From positions 620,001 through 684,000 of the forward strand of contig NZ_JAKQZG010000001.1 in the NCBI RefSeq assembly GCF_024359545.1: 64,000 nt of DNA, read 5' to 3'. Below, piece after piece: positions 43,891 to 54,047 of this stretch. Below the pieces are notes generated by a model. It saw only the letters and a list, made by a program, of their open reading frames with translations. It made no database searches and was not told the origin of the DNA. Origin of the DNA: Jiella marina (GTDB taxonomy: Bacteria > Pseudomonadota > Alphaproteobacteria > Rhizobiales > Rhizobiaceae). The position numbers and the translations under genes were made by a program. Each line of letters opens with the position of its first letter. The first letter of the stretch is position 1.

Positions 43891-45051
43891 TCACCGGGCC
43901 AGATGCGCCTCCATCCGCCTCACCGCTTCGACCAGATCGGCATGGTCGCAGGCATAGGATAGGCGGACGAAGCCTTCGCCCCTCGTGAGGTCGAAATCGA
44001 TGCCGGGCGTCATCGCCACATGGCACTCGGCAAGGAGCGTGCGGGCGAACTCGCTCGCGCTTGCATGACCCTCAGGAATGGCTGCATAGGCATAGAAGGC
44101 GCCGTCGATCGGCGCGATGTCACGAAATCCGAGGCGCGGCAATGCTTCGACCAGGAGATCGCGGTTTTTCGCATAGCCGTCGCGAACCCGGTCGAGTTCG
44201 TCGGTCGCGTCGAACACCGCCTTCGCGGCGACCTGCGAGAGTTCCGGCGCGGAAATGTAGAGGCTCTGGCCGATCCGCTCGGCCACGCGCACCATCTCCG
44301 GCGGCAGAACCAGCCAGCCGACGCGCCACCCGGTCATGCAGTAGTATTTGGAGAAGGAATTCACCACGAAGGGCGCGTCGGAAAAGGCGAGCGCCGTCGC
44401 CTCCCCGCCCGTATAGGCCAGCCGGTGATAGATCTCGTCGGAAATGAAGCGGATGCCATGTTCGTCGGCATAGTCGATCAGGCGCTTCAGTTCCTCGGGC
44501 GGCGTGACGGTGCCCGTCGGATTGGCCGGACTGGCGACCAGCACGCCGTCGACTGGCCGCTCCTCATGGGCCGCCGCCAGATGATCCGCGGTGAAGACGT
44601 AACGGCTTTCCACGCCGACCGGGATTTCCACCGGCTCAAGGCCGAGAACCCGGATGATGTTGCGATAGGCCGGGTAGCCGGGTGACGCGATGGCGATCCG
44701 CGCGCCCGGATCGAAAGCGGCGAGGAAGATCAGGTTGAAGCCGGCAGACGAACCGGTCGTGACCATGACCCGCGCGGGATCGAGATCGACGCCGTAGGCT
44801 TCTTCATAGTGGCGGGCGATCCGCTCGCGCAGATCCATCCGGCCGAGAGCGTCCGTGTAGGCAATGCGGCCGCGGGTGAGGTGCGCGTCGGCCGCCATCC
44901 GCGCGGCCCGCGGCGCCGGTGCCGCGGGTTGGCCGACCGCCAGCGAGATCACCGGCTCGCCGCGCTCGATCATGCGATTGGCTTCGGCCAGAACGTCCAT
45001 GGCGCGGAACGGATCGACGTCGGATCGGCGGGAGGCTTTCATGCTCACCAT
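43891..45051 (-). CDS. Class I/II pyridoxal-phosphate aminotransferase
   Basis: 386 residues from the ATG at 45051; the frame is open to 45246 but the extra part has no family match and would overlap the divergent M48 protease gene. Fold-type I motifs: VISLAVGQPAAPAP, TTGSSAGFNLIF, VASPANPTGTV, FISDEIYHRLAY, and the PLP lysine in VNSFSKYYCMTGWRVGW. The GWRVGW-type arginine and the C-terminal VRLSYACD arginine bind the substrate carboxylate. Amino-acid specificity cannot be told. Confidence 0.9.
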   Translation of the reverse strand: MVSMKASRRSDVDPFRAMDVLAEANRMIERGEPVISLAVGQPAAPAPRAARMAADAHLTRGRIAYTDALGRMDLRERIARHYEEAYGVDLDPARVMVTTGSSAGFNLIFLAAFDPGARIAIASPGYPAYRNIIRVLGLEPVEIPVGVESRYVFTADHLAAAHEERPVDGVLVASPANPTGTVTPPEELKRLIDYADEHGIRFISDEIYHRLAYTGGEATALAFSDAPFVVNSFSKYYCMTGWRVGWLVLPPEMVRVAERIGQSLYISAPELSQVAAKAVFDATDELDRVRDGYAKNRDLLVEALPRLGFRDIAPIDGAFYAYAAIPEGHASASEFARTLLAECHVAMTPGIDFDLTRGEGFVRLSYACDHADLVEAVRRMEAHLAR

Positions 45052-45191
45052 ATTTGCGCTTCGTTTTTCCACTTGTGTTTCGAAATCCACGCCGCGCCGA
45101 TTGGCGGCGAACGCTGACGAAAGATTGAAATCGCGTGCTTGATACGAAACGCCGTTCCGGTCCACTAGCGGGTGAGAAAAAAGGACCGAAC

Positions 45192-46571
45192 ATGCAATCT
45201 TTCCTGCTCTCCCTGTTTGGAAAACTGGTCTGCCTGACGGCCGCAATCAGCCTTGCGGTACCATCCAGCGCCTTTGCGGCGGGCCGCGAGAAGGCCAGCC
45301 TTCCCATCGTCCGCGATGCCGAGATCGAGAGCCTCGTCCGCGAATACGCCCAGCCGATCCTGAACGCGGCGGGGCTTTCCCGCTCCGGCATCGAAACCGT
45401 TCTCGTCAACTCGGGGGATTTCAACGCCTTCGTCCTGGGTCGGCGCATCTTCGTCAACACCGGCGCCATCACCGCCACCGAAACCCCGAACCAGCTGATC
45501 GGCATTCTCGCCCACGAGATAGGCCATCTGGCCGGCGGCCATCAGCAGAGGCTGCGCGAGAAGCTCGAAGGGGCGCAGGCGATCGCGATCGTCGCTGCGC
45601 TTCTCGGCGCAGGTGTCGCCGCTGCTGGTGCCGCGTCCGGCGTCGACGGCGCTCCGGGCGTTGGCGCAGGCATCTTCAGCGGCGGCGCCAACATGGCGCA
45701 GCGATCGATCCTCGCCTATCAGCGCGGCGAAGAGGCAACGGCCGACCGCGCGGCGATCTCCTATCTGAACAAGACCGGGCAATCCGCCCGCGGGCTGATC
45801 GAAACGTTCCAGATCCTCGACCGCAGCAATCTCTTCTCCGGGTCGCAGGGTCGCACCTATCTGTCGTCGCATCCCATGCCGCGTGATCGCATCGCCGCCA
45901 TCGAGGAGGCGGCCCGCAAGAGCCCGAGCTTCGGGCGGGCCGATCCGCCCGCGCTGGTCGAGCGCCACGACATGGCGCGCGCCAAGATCGCCGCCTACAA
46001 TGGCGGCATGGGCGCGGTTCGGCGCATGTTCGCCAAGGACCCGCGCGGCCTGCCTGCCGCCTATGGCGACGCCATCGCGACGTTTCTCGCCGGCTCCACG
46101 GCCAGCGCGCTCCAGAAGATCGACCGGCTGATCGCCGCCCGACCGAACAATCCCTGGTTCCACGAAATGCGCGGCGAAATCCTGATGGCGGCCGGACGCG
46201 GCGGGGAAGCAGCGCGCGCCTACAGCCAGGCGATGCGCCTCGACCGGTCGAATTCCGGCATCCTGAAGGCAGAGGTGGGCCAGGCCCTCGTGTCGAGCGG
46301 CAATCCGGCCGACCTCGACAAGGCGGTGGAACTCATCCAGGCCGGCCTGAAGGACGACCCGATGAACGCACTCGCCTACCGCTTCCTCGCGATGGCCTAT
46401 GGGCGGATGGGCGATGTCGGGCGGGCCGAACTCGCCACCGCCGAAGGCTACTGGCACGGCGGTGCGTTCCGCGACGCCAAGATCTTCGCCGCCCGCGCCC
46501 AGCAGAAGCTCAAGCCGGGCACGCCGGCCTGGCGCAAGGCGCAGGACATTCTCTCAACCAAGACCCGCTAA
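45192..46571 (+). CDS. Secreted M48 family metalloprotease with TPR domain (BepA-like)
   Basis: 459 residues from the ATG at 45192. A signal peptide ends near AFAAG. The zinc motif HEIGH at residues 108-112 (ILAHEIGHLAGGH) is intact, with the third ligand in RGEEATADRAAISYL. The C-terminal 180 residues contain TPR repeats. This layout matches BepA/YfgC-like periplasmic proteases that monitor outer-membrane protein assembly. A DsbA-type protein gene follows at 21 bp, in keeping with an envelope protein quality unit. Confidence 0.93.
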   Translation: MQSFLLSLFGKLVCLTAAISLAVPSSAFAAGREKASLPIVRDAEIESLVREYAQPILNAAGLSRSGIETVLVNSGDFNAFVLGRRIFVNTGAITATETPNQLIGILAHEIGHLAGGHQQRLREKLEGAQAIAIVAALLGAGVAAAGAASGVDGAPGVGAGIFSGGANMAQRSILAYQRGEEATADRAAISYLNKTGQSARGLIETFQILDRSNLFSGSQGRTYLSSHPMPRDRIAAIEEAARKSPSFGRADPPALVERHDMARAKIAAYNGGMGAVRRMFAKDPRGLPAAYGDAIATFLAGSTASALQKIDRLIAARPNNPWFHEMRGEILMAAGRGGEAARAYSQAMRLDRSNSGILKAEVGQALVSSGNPADLDKAVELIQAGLKDDPMNALAYRFLAMAYGRMGDVGRAELATAEGYWHGGAFRDAKIFAARAQQKLKPGTPAWRKAQDILSTKTR

Positions 46572-46592
46572 GCCCACGAAGGACAGTTCCCG

Positions 46593-47363
46593 ATGGCCCT
46601 GAAACGATCGATCGCCGCCGCCCTCACCCTGGTCTTCACGGCCAGCGTCGCCATGCCGGCCGCGGTGGCGCAATCGCGCTTCGACGCCGCCGAAACCCAG
46701 GAAATCGAAAAGATCGTCCGCGAGTATCTGCTCGCCAACCCGGAGATCCTGGTCGAGACGATCGACGCGCTGGAGGCCAAGCGCGCCGAAGCGCTTGTCG
46801 CGTCTCAGGAGCAAGCGCTGGAGAAATATTCCGACGCTCTGTTCAGCGCGCCCGAGGGCACGGTCATCGGCAATCCGGACGGGAACGTCACGGTGGTCGA
46901 GTTCTTCGACTACAATTGCGGCTACTGCAAGCAGGCTCTGAGCGACATGGACGCGCTCGTGGAAAGCGATTCCGACGTGCGGTTCATCCTGAAGGAAATT
47001 CCGGTTCTCGGGCCCCAATCCCTCGGAGCGTCGCGTGTCAGCCTTGCCTTTCGTCAGGTGAAGCCGGACCTCTATCCCGAATTTCATCGCAAGCTTCTGA
47101 GCGCACGCGGCATGGTGGACGCGGACAAGGCGCTTGCCGTCGCCGAGGAGTTCGGCGTCGAAGAAGGGACACTGCGGCCGCTCATGGATTCCAAGGAGGT
47201 CGTGGCGGAACTCAGCAAGGACAGCGAAATCGCCGAAGCGCTCGGCATCAGCGGCACGCCGAGCTACGTGATCAGCAATCAGGTGATGCCGGGTGCGATC
47301 GGGCTTGAAAACCTCGCCAGCGCCGTTTCCAACGTCCGCACCTGCGGCACCGCCGTCTGCTGA
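46593..47363 (+). CDS. DsbA family thiol-disulfide oxidoreductase
   Basis: 256 residues. Signal peptide ending near AVAQ, then an N-terminal helical segment (residues 30-85) found in copper-resistance ScsC-like and alphaproteobacterial DsbA proteins. The thioredoxin-fold part has the active-site CGYC at 109-112 (FFDYNCGYCKQ) and the cis-proline motif GTPSYVI. It probably acts in the periplasm as oxidase or isomerase. It follows the M48 protease gene by 21 bp. Confidence 0.93.
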   Translation: MALKRSIAAALTLVFTASVAMPAAVAQSRFDAAETQEIEKIVREYLLANPEILVETIDALEAKRAEALVASQEQALEKYSDALFSAPEGTVIGNPDGNVTVVEFFDYNCGYCKQALSDMDALVESDSDVRFILKEIPVLGPQSLGASRVSLAFRQVKPDLYPEFHRKLLSARGMVDADKALAVAEEFGVEEGTLRPLMDSKEVVAELSKDSEIAEALGISGTPSYVISNQVMPGAIGLENLASAVSNVRTCGTAVC

Positions 47364-47710
47364 GACACGCCAAGGAAACGGGTATTTTTCCAATTAGCGC
47401 TTTGCGAGACGGCGTATGCGCCCTATAGGCGTTTGCGAATGTCGCGGTGCGAGGAACCGGGACCGGCCATGGACGGCAGACCGGAATGGCTCCGGCGCTT
47501 CCTGCGGTGGCAATGATAGAGGGTCGCGTTCAAGCGTCTGTCCCTAGCGGCCAGGCGCAAGAAACCACGATCACGACGGATCGCAGGGCGTCGGCAGACG
47601 TTTTACGGCTTGAATTCGGGCCGCATTCAGGTTTCGAGTTCCCGCATCATGGCAGCGGTCTGCCGCTGCCCCTGTTGCCAATGTCTGGCCGAATCGGCCT
47701 AAGGAAGACG
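47364..47710. other. Intergenic region between dsbA-like gene and accB
   Basis: A 347-bp gap with no supported gene. In many relatives aroQ (3-dehydroquinate dehydratase) sits here; I see no trace of it. The region probably carries the accBC promoter; a hairpin of CGCC...GGCG lies near 47418-47433 but no sure -35/-10 boxes were found. Confidence 0.45.
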
Positions 47711-48199
47711 ATGCCCAAGGAAGACACGACCGTCGATCCGATCTTCGTACGCGAACTCGCATCGATTCTGAACGAAACCGACCTCACCGAGATCGAGGTC
47801 GAGCACGGCCCGATGAAGGTGCGCGTGTCGCGCCAGAGAGAGGCGGCCGCCATGCAGGCGCCGGCCTATTATCAGCAGGCGCCGATGCACCAGCCGGCGC
47901 ATGCCGCGCCGCCGCCGCCGCAACCCGCTTCGGCGCCCGCTCCGGCAGCTGCCACCGGACCGGAGCCCGGCACGGTCCCCTCGCCCATGGTGGGAACGGT
48001 CTATCTCTCACCCGCGCCGGGGGCCCGTCCCTTCGTCGAGGTGGGCCAGAGCGTTCAGGAAGGCGAGACCCTGCTGATCATCGAAGCCATGAAGACGATG
48101 AACCAGATCCCGGCGCCGCGATCCGGCAAGGTCACGAAGGTCCTGGTGGAAAACGCCCAGCCCGTCGAATACGGCGAGCCTCTCGTCGTCATCGCGTAA
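47711..48199 (+). CDS. accB: Biotin carboxyl carrier protein of acetyl-CoA carboxylase
   Basis: 162 residues from the ATG at 47711 (AAGGAAG just upstream). The N-terminal [27 protein letters not shown] is standard, a P/A-rich flexible linker follows at about 50-88, and the biotinyl domain has EAMKTMN with the biotin-acceptor Lys128. It carries carboxybiotin between AccC and AccAD in fatty acid synthesis. accC starts 13 bp downstream. Confidence 0.97.
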   Translation: MPKEDTTVDPIFVRELASILNETDLTEIEVEHGPMKVRVSRQREAAAMQAPAYYQQAPMHQPAHAAPPPPQPASAPAPAAATGPEPGTVPSPMVGTVYLSPAPGARPFVEVGQSVQEGETLLIIEAMKTMNQIPAPRSGKVTKVLVENAQPVEYGEPLVVIA

Positions 48200-48212
48200 G
48201 AAGGGCTGAACC

Positions 48213-49562
48213 ATGGTGAAGAAGGTCCTCATCGCCAATCGCGGCGAGATCGCCCTTCGAGTCCTGCGCGCCTGCAAGGAGCTCGGAATCTCGACGGTGG
48301 CCGTCCATTCCACCGCAGACAACGCGGCCATGCACGTCCGCCTCGCCGACGAGAGCGTTTGCATCGGCCCGCCGCCCTCGCGCGACAGCTATCTCAACAT
48401 CCCCTCGATCCTGGCGGCCTGCGAGATCTCCGGTGCCGACGCCGTCCATCCCGGCTACGGGTTTCTTTCCGAGAACGCCCGATTCGCCGATATCCTCGCG
48501 GCCCACGGCGTCACCTTCATCGGCCCTACCGCCGAGCATATCCGTGTGATGGGTGACAAGATCGAGGCCAAGCGCACGGCCAAGCGCCTCGGCATCCCGG
48601 TCGTCCCCGGCTCGCCCGGCGCCGTCACGGACGACGACGAGGCAGCGCGCATCGCCGACGACATCGGCTTTCCCGTTCTGGTCAAGGCGTCGGCCGGCGG
48701 CGGCGGGCGCGGCATGAAGGTCGCCCGCAGCCGCGCGGAGTTGCCTGTCGCACTGCAGACGGCCCGCGCCGAAGCTGGCGCCGCGTTCGGCGATGACGCG
48801 GTCTATATCGAGAAATATCTCGGCAAGCCGCGCCATATCGAAATCCAGGTGTTCGGCGACGGTGCCGGGAATGCGATCCATCTGGGCGAGCGCGACTGCT
48901 CGCTGCAGCGCCGCCACCAGAAGGTCTGGGAAGAGGCGAATTCGCCCGCCCTCACGCCGCAGCAGCGTGCCGAGATCGGCGAGATCTGCGCCAATGCGGT
49001 CGCCGAGCTCGGCTATCGCGGCGCCGGCACGATCGAATTCCTGTATGAAGACGGCCAGTTCTATTTCATCGAGATGAATACGCGGCTGCAGGTCGAACAC
49101 CCGGTCACCGAAGCGATCACCGGCCTCGACCTGGTGCATGAGCAGATCCGGGTCGCCTCGGGCCAGGGATTGTCGGCCAAGCAGAGCGAAATCGTGTTTT
49201 CCGGCCATGCGATCGAATGCCGGATCAATGCCGAAGACCCGAAGACCTTTGCGCCGTCGCCGGGAACGATCAGCCACTACCACACGCCGGGCGGCCTCGG
49301 CGTGCGCGTCGATTCGGGCGTCTATCAGGGCTACAAGATCCCGCCCTTCTACGACAGCCTGATCGGCAAGCTGATCGTTCATGGCCGCAACCGAACCGAA
49401 TGCATGATGCGGCTTCGTCGGGCGTTGGACGAGATCGTCGTCGACGGTGTGAAGACGACATTGCCCCTGTTCCGCGACCTCGTGGACAATGCCGATGTCG
49501 GAGCGGGCAATTACGATATCCACTGGCTGGAGCATTATCTCGCAGGCGACGCCCAGGGGTGA
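48213..49562 (+). CDS. accC: Biotin carboxylase of acetyl-CoA carboxylase
   Basis: 449 residues, the usual length. ATP-grasp enzyme: [19 protein letters not shown] start, the glycine-rich [12 protein letters not shown] loop, [14 protein letters not shown], and [18 protein letters not shown] with metal-binding Glu and catalytic residues. It carboxylates the biotin on AccB with bicarbonate and ATP. It is in operon with accB and followed by aat 4 bp later. Confidence 0.98.
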   Translation: MVKKVLIANRGEIALRVLRACKELGISTVAVHSTADNAAMHVRLADESVCIGPPPSRDSYLNIPSILAACEISGADAVHPGYGFLSENARFADILAAHGVTFIGPTAEHIRVMGDKIEAKRTAKRLGIPVVPGSPGAVTDDDEAARIADDIGFPVLVKASAGGGGRGMKVARSRAELPVALQTARAEAGAAFGDDAVYIEKYLGKPRHIEIQVFGDGAGNAIHLGERDCSLQRRHQKVWEEANSPALTPQQRAEIGEICANAVAELGYRGAGTIEFLYEDGQFYFIEMNTRLQVEHPVTEAITGLDLVHEQIRVASGQGLSAKQSEIVFSGHAIECRINAEDPKTFAPSPGTISHYHTPGGLGVRVDSGVYQGYKIPPFYDSLIGKLIVHGRNRTECMMRLRRALDEIVVDGVKTTLPLFRDLVDNADVGAGNYDIHWLEHYLAGDAQG

Positions 49563-49566
49563 GACC

Positions 49567-50235
49567 ATGGCGTCGCGCGGAGGTGAAGGAGCGGAAATTT
49601 CGCCGGCGCTGCTTCTCAAGGCTTACGCTTGCGGCATCTTCCCGATGGCCGAATCGGCCGACGATCCGGAGATCTTCTGGGTCGACCCGACCGAACGTGG
49701 CATCCTCCCGCTCGACGGGGTTCATCTTCCAAGGAGCCTGCGCAAGGTGATCCGGCGCCGCCGGTTCGAGGTTCGGGTGGATACGGCTTTCGCCGCCGTG
49801 GTCGACGGTTGCGCCGAGCCCGCTCCCGGCCGCGACCAGACCTGGATCAACGAACCGATCCGCTCCCTCTATCTTTCGCTGTTTCGCAACGGCTTCGCCC
49901 ATTCGGTCGAGACCTGGATGGACGATCGCCTCGTCGGCGGGCTCTACGGGGTGTCCTTGCAGGGGGCGTTTTTCGGCGAGAGCATGTTCTCGCGACAGAC
50001 CGACGCTTCGAAGGTTGCGCTCGTCTATCTCTGCGAGAGGCTTACGCGCGGCGGTTACACCCTGCTGGACACGCAGTTCCTGACCGATCATCTGGAGCGC
50101 TTCGGGGCGATCGAAATCGATCGGGAGAGCTACCAGTCGCGCCTCGCAGAGGCGCTGTCCGTGGACGCGACCTTCTATCCCTCGGGGGCGGGCACGGCGG
50201 ATTCGGTCTTGCAGCTTTTCAGCCAGACGTCATAG
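49567..50235 (+). CDS. aat: Leucyl/phenylalanyl-tRNA-protein transferase
   Basis: 222 residues from the ATG at 49567; the longer frame overlaps accC. Motifs: [54 protein letters not shown] and [17 protein letters not shown]. The enzyme adds Leu or Phe to proteins starting with Arg or Lys and marks them for ClpAP degradation (N-degron pathway). Linkage to accBC is a conserved arrangement in Hyphomicrobiales. Confidence 0.96.
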   Translation: MASRGGEGAEISPALLLKAYACGIFPMAESADDPEIFWVDPTERGILPLDGVHLPRSLRKVIRRRRFEVRVDTAFAAVVDGCAEPAPGRDQTWINEPIRSLYLSLFRNGFAHSVETWMDDRLVGGLYGVSLQGAFFGESMFSRQTDASKVALVYLCERLTRGGYTLLDTQFLTDHLERFGAIEIDRESYQSRLAEALSVDATFYPSGAGTADSVLQLFSQTS

Positions 50236-50627
50236 ACGGGGTGTTCCACCGCATTGAGGCCGGGTGAATCGGCGAACATCCAGCCGGAGAAGATCCGCTG
50301 GATCTTGCGATCGAGGGTGATCTCGTCGACCTGCACGAAGGCGTCTGTGCTTTCCGCCTCGCCCTCGGCGCTGGTCAGGCAGACCTTGGGTGTGACTTGC
50401 AGCGAGCCGAACTGGACCGTCTCGTCCACATAGACGTCGAACGTGGTGATCCGGCCGGTGATCTTGTCGAGACCGGAGAACACGGCGACCGGATTGCGGA
50501 CGCGATCCTGCGTCGCCGTCGCGCCGTCGAGCGAGAAATCCTCCTGCGACAAGGCGGGCAAGGTCCATGTCCACGCGCCAAGCGCCAAGGCCGCCAGCAG
50601 GCTCAAATTTCGCTTCATCCGGATCAT
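50175..50627 (-). CDS. Secreted DUF2155 protein
   Basis: 150 residues from the ATG at 50627. A signal peptide ends near LPALSQ. The mature part has the DUF2155 pattern: [36 protein letters not shown] (seen in parts), [25 protein letters not shown]. Two cysteines may pair. The function of the family is unknown, but the gene travels with aat and the NDUFA12-type gene. Its 3' end overlaps the convergent aat gene by 61 bp. Confidence 0.9.
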   Translation of the reverse strand: MIRMKRNLSLLAALALGAWTWTLPALSQEDFSLDGATATQDRVRNPVAVFSGLDKITGRITTFDVYVDETVQFGSLQVTPKVCLTSAEGEAESTDAFVQVDEITLDRKIQRIFSGWMFADSPGLNAVEHPVYDVWLKSCKTESAVPAPEG

Positions 50628-50719
50628 GCCAACATTATGCCGCCGCACCTCAATCCCGCACTGCAAGACTGACGTGCCGGGGCGGGCAACAGAAGGCCGC
50701 TTTGACAGGGCATCGGCCC

Positions 50720-51103
50720 TCACGGCGTCCAGGCGTCGTATTCGCCGGTGACCCTGGGGCGTTCCTTGCCCGGACGCAGCAACGATCCCGAGGGGCGATA
50801 CGCCTTGGCCGTGCCGGTATGGTTGGGCTGGAACGGTTTCTGCCAGTCGCGCGGGACGTATTTCTCGCCACTCGGCGGCGTGTCGACGCGGTGATGCATC
50901 CAGCCGTGCCACCCCGACGGAATGGCGGACGCCTCGACCGGACCATTGAAGATCACCCAGCGCTTCGAGCCGTCGGCATTGGTGTAATAGACGTTGCCGA
51001 ACTCATCCTCACCGACCTTCTTGCCATGCCGCCAGGTGGAAAAGCGGGTGCCGATCGTCTGACCGTTCCACCAGGTGAAGATCTGCAGAAGCCATTCCTT
51101 CAT
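50720..51103 (-). CDS. Complex I accessory subunit, NDUFA12 (17.2 kDa) type
   Basis: 127 residues from the ATG at 51103. The pattern GKKVGEDEFGNVYYTNADGSKRWVIFNG, then HGWMHHRVD and WQKPFQPNHTGTAKAYRP, is that of the NDUFA12 accessory subunit of NADH:ubiquinone oxidoreductase, found in mitochondria and alphaproteobacteria. It stabilises the joint between the peripheral arm and the membrane arm. DUF2155 follows 92 bp downstream. Confidence 0.95.
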   Translation of the reverse strand: MKEWLLQIFTWWNGQTIGTRFSTWRHGKKVGEDEFGNVYYTNADGSKRWVIFNGPVEASAIPSGWHGWMHHRVDTPPSGEKYVPRDWQKPFQPNHTGTAKAYRPSGSLLRPGKERPRVTGEYDAWTP

Positions 51104-51216
51104 GGAGATTCCGATCCATTCAAAACCGGGCTCGTTATGCGTCCGCTGCCGGCAAATGTCCACCCGGAACCGACCCCGGCCGATCCTCCAGGAGAGGGCC
51201 AGGCAACCTCCTCGCT

Positions 51217-51690
51217 TCAGTCCGAATTGCGCGGGTCATGCTCGCCGCCGGTGATCGTTCCCGTCTTTCCGCTCTGCTCGCGCTGATCCACCCAGTGAAC
51301 CATCATCAGCAACAGACCGAGGGCGATCATCGCACCGGCAAGCCCGATGAGGAAAGAACCCGTCGTGTCATCGACCTCCAGCAGGATGAGTTTCCGCACG
51401 ACGGCAAGCACACCGATGACGATCACCGTCTTCACCTGGGCCAGCCGATGATCGCCTGTCGCCATCTGATGGATCGAGTGTGCAAGTTCCAGGGCGATGA
51501 CGACGGCCAGCACGCGGTCGAAAAGCGTCTGAAAAGACGTGTATTCCAGCTGTTGATCGAAATCGAGGATAGCCAGTCCGGTGGCCCGCAAGAAGCTCCA
51601 GAGCGCCAGAAGCACGACGCCCACCATGCCAATCAGCAACAGATGGGCAATCAGACGTTCGAATCGGAAATAGAGCTTCACAAACTGCAT
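51217..51690 (-). CDS. PsiE-type membrane protein
   Basis: 157 residues from the ATG at 51690, with GGGAGCGG upstream; a start at 51729 is possible. Four membrane helices. The pattern LAVVIALELAHSIHQM and VKTVIVIGVLAVVRKLILLEVD matches the phosphate-starvation-inducible PsiE family. The function of PsiE is not known and no Pho box was identified here. It stands between NDUFA12 and a GNAT gene on the same strand. Confidence 0.85.
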   Translation of the reverse strand: MQFVKLYFRFERLIAHLLLIGMVGVVLLALWSFLRATGLAILDFDQQLEYTSFQTLFDRVLAVVIALELAHSIHQMATGDHRLAQVKTVIVIGVLAVVRKLILLEVDDTTGSFLIGLAGAMIALGLLLMMVHWVDQREQSGKTGTITGGEHDPRNSD

Positions 51691-51799
51691 GACAGCACCG
51701 CTCCCGGTTCGGCCGTCCATGGACGCCACGGACCATCAGGAAGCTGGAGTAGCCAGAACGGCTTTCCATCTTGCAGCGCACATGGCGCATGCCGGAATG

Positions 51800-52300
51800 T
51801 CAGGCGGACAGCCTGCGTTCGTAGACGGCGGCCGGAATGCCGCTGTCGCCGCCGCAATCCTCGGTGCGGCCAATGGCCTCGAAGCCGTGCGCGCGATAGA
51901 ACTCCACGGCACCGCTATTGGCTTCTTCCACTTCCAGCCGGATCGTCGTGGCGTCAGGAAAGGCCGCGATGACTTCCTCGAGCAGCGCTGTCCCGATCCC
52001 CTGCCCCTGCAGATCCGGATGGACATAGAGCTGGTGCAGCATGACGAGCTTGCGTTCCGGGTCGGAGGATGCGGCAAACGCCACACCGCCGATGCGCTCG
52101 GCATCGTCGGCGACGATAAATTCCGACTCGGGCCGCGTCAGCCGCGTTTCCAGCGCCTTCACGCTGTGCCAGGAGGTGGTGATCTCCGAGACCTTCTCGG
52201 GTCCGTAAATCGCGTCATAGGTCGCATGCCAGGTCTCACCTAGCAGCGAGCTGATCGCCTCGAGATCGTTCCGGCTGGCGGTGCGAACGAAAAAGGTCAT
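51800..52300 (-). CDS. GNAT acetyltransferase coupled to gatB
   Basis: 166 residues. GNAT fold with the acetyl-CoA loop [20 protein letters not shown] (Q/R-x2-G-x-G/A form: QGQGIG) and the C-terminal [15 protein letters not shown]. Its ATG overlaps the gatB stop (ATGA at 52297-52300), so it is translationally coupled to the amidotransferase subunit. Substrate unknown; small molecules or protein N-termini are both possible. Confidence 0.92.
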   Translation of the reverse strand: MTFFVRTASRNDLEAISSLLGETWHATYDAIYGPEKVSEITTSWHSVKALETRLTRPESEFIVADDAERIGGVAFAASSDPERKLVMLHQLYVHPDLQGQGIGTALLEEVIAAFPDATTIRLEVEEANSGAVEFYRAHGFEAIGRTEDCGGDSGIPAAVYERRLSA

Positions 52301-53844
52301 TCCACCCCGAGCTTCTGTTTGACCAGCGCATTCACCGCCTGCGGGTTGGCCTTGCCGCCCGTCGCTTTCATCACCTGGCCGACGAACCAGCCGGCAAGCG
52401 AGGGCTTGGCCTTGGCCTGTTCGACCTTGTCCGGATTGGCTGCGATGACCTCGTCGACGGCCTTTTCGATGGCGCCGGTGTCGGTCACCTGCTTCATGCC
52501 GCGCTCTTCGACGATCGCCTTCGGGTCGCCCCCTTCGTTCCAGACGATCTCGAAGAGATCCTTGGCAATCTTGCCGGAGATCGTGCCTTCGCGGACAAGA
52601 GAAACAATGGAGGCCAACTGAGCAGGTGTTACCGGACACTCGGCAATACTAAGGTTAGCACCCCTTAGCGCCCCAAAAAGTTCGTTTACTACCATGTTGG
52701 AGATGCCATGCGCTACAGTATGCCCACTGCTTTGCTTGTCAGCTAACCCCAACCCTTCTTGTTCAGCGGCTTTCAAACATTCTTCAAAATAAATGGCTTC
52801 TTTTAGATCAGCAGTTAAAACAGCGGCATTGTATTCTGAAAGACCAAATTTCTCCATAAATCGCGCCTTCTTGTCGTCCGGCAATTCGGGCAGTTTCTCG
52901 AGGAGCGCGTCGATATAGGCTTGGTCGAATTCGAGCGGCAGAAGGTCCGGATCGGGGAAATAGCGATAGTCGTGCGCATCTTCCTTGCTGCGCATCGCCC
53001 GCGTCTCGCCCTTCACCGGGTCGAACAGCCGGGTCTCCTGATCGATGACGCCGCCATCCTCGATGACGGCGATCTGTCGCCGGGCCTCCGATTCGATCGC
53101 CTGACCGACGAAGCGGATCGAGTTGACGTTCTTGATCTCGCAGCGCGTGCCGAACGGGCCGCCCGGACGACGCACCGAGACGTTGACGTCGGCGCGCATG
53201 GAGCCCTCGTCCATGTTGCCGTCGCAGGTGCCGAGATAGCGCAGGATCGTCCTCAGCTTGGTGAGATAGGCCTTGGCCTCGTCGGCCGAGCGCATGTCGG
53301 GCTTCGAGACGATCTCCATCAGCGCGACGCCGGAGCGGTTCAGATCGACGAAGGACATGGTCGGATGCTGGTCGTGCATCGACTTGCCGGCATCCTGTTC
53401 GAGATGCAGCCGCTCGATGCCGACTTCGATATCCTCGAACTCGCCCTGCTTGTTCGGCCCGACCGAGACGATCACCGTGCCCTCGCCGACGATCGGATCC
53501 TTGTACTGGGAGATCTGATAGCCCTGGGGCAGATCGGGATAGAAATAGTTCTTCCGGTCGAAGACCGAGCGGTGGTTGATCGCCGCCTTCAGCCCGAGGC
53601 CGGTGCGGATCGCCTGGCGCACGCATTCCTCATTGATGACCGGCAGCATGCCAGGCATGGCGGCATCCACGAGGCTCACATGGGAGTTCGGCTCGGCACC
53701 GAAGCTGGTGGCGGCGCCGGAAAACAGCTTCGCCTCCGACTTGACCTGGGCATGCACCTCCATGCCGATGATGATCTCCCAGTCACCGGTCGCGCCGGAA
53801 AGGAAGTTTTTCGGGTCGGGCGTACGGGTGTCGACGATGGTCAT
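52297..53844 (-). CDS. gatB: Asp-tRNA(Asn)/Glu-tRNA(Gln) amidotransferase subunit B, with a low-GC internal segment
   Basis: 515 residues from the ATG at 53844. The GatB core is complete: [24 protein letters not shown] (in parts), [35 protein letters not shown], and the tail domain [18 protein letters not shown] that contacts tRNA. GatB phosphorylates the misacylated tRNA during transamidation. The segment 52625-52862 (about residues 328-407) has base content far below its surroundings (20 of 60 bases GC at 52801-52860, 25 of 60 at 52741-52800) and different codon use, and appears about ten residues longer than in close relatives. It is in frame and keeps GatB features. Confidence 0.95.
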   Translation of the reverse strand: MTIVDTRTPDPKNFLSGATGDWEIIIGMEVHAQVKSEAKLFSGAATSFGAEPNSHVSLVDAAMPGMLPVINEECVRQAIRTGLGLKAAINHRSVFDRKNYFYPDLPQGYQISQYKDPIVGEGTVIVSVGPNKQGEFEDIEVGIERLHLEQDAGKSMHDQHPTMSFVDLNRSGVALMEIVSKPDMRSADEAKAYLTKLRTILRYLGTCDGNMDEGSMRADVNVSVRRPGGPFGTRCEIKNVNSIRFVGQAIESEARRQIAVIEDGGVIDQETRLFDPVKGETRAMRSKEDAHDYRYFPDPDLLPLEFDQAYIDALLEKLPELPDDKKARFMEKFGLSEYNAAVLTADLKEAIYFEECLKAAEQEGLGLADKQSSGHTVAHGISNMVVNELFGALRGANLSIAECPVTPAQLASIVSLVREGTISGKIAKDLFEIVWNEGGDPKAIVEERGMKQVTDTGAIEKAVDEVIAANPDKVEQAKAKPSLAGWFVGQVMKATGGKANPQAVNALVKQKLGVE

Positions 53845-54047
53845 GAAAGGGCGTCCGGACTTTTTCGATTCAGCGATTTCGCTAACGGAATGATGGCGAG
53901 GGTTCAAGCGGAACCGCACGTGCCGACATGAGCCGTCGGTAGCCACCTCAGCCGAGGTGGCCCTCGGGCACCTGGACGTTACCCTGCCGCTCGCCGAGAT
54001 CTTTCGCGGAGTCCACGAGCTCGTGGCGGAAAACCGATCGCCCCCGC

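Noticed and set aside
48213-49619. 476-residue minus-strand open frame opposite accC
   Set aside because: Shadow of a highly conserved gene.
52620-52870. Low-GC part of gatB as a separate inserted gene or intron
   Set aside because: The GatB frame reads straight through with family-like sequence; no start, stop or intron ends are seen.
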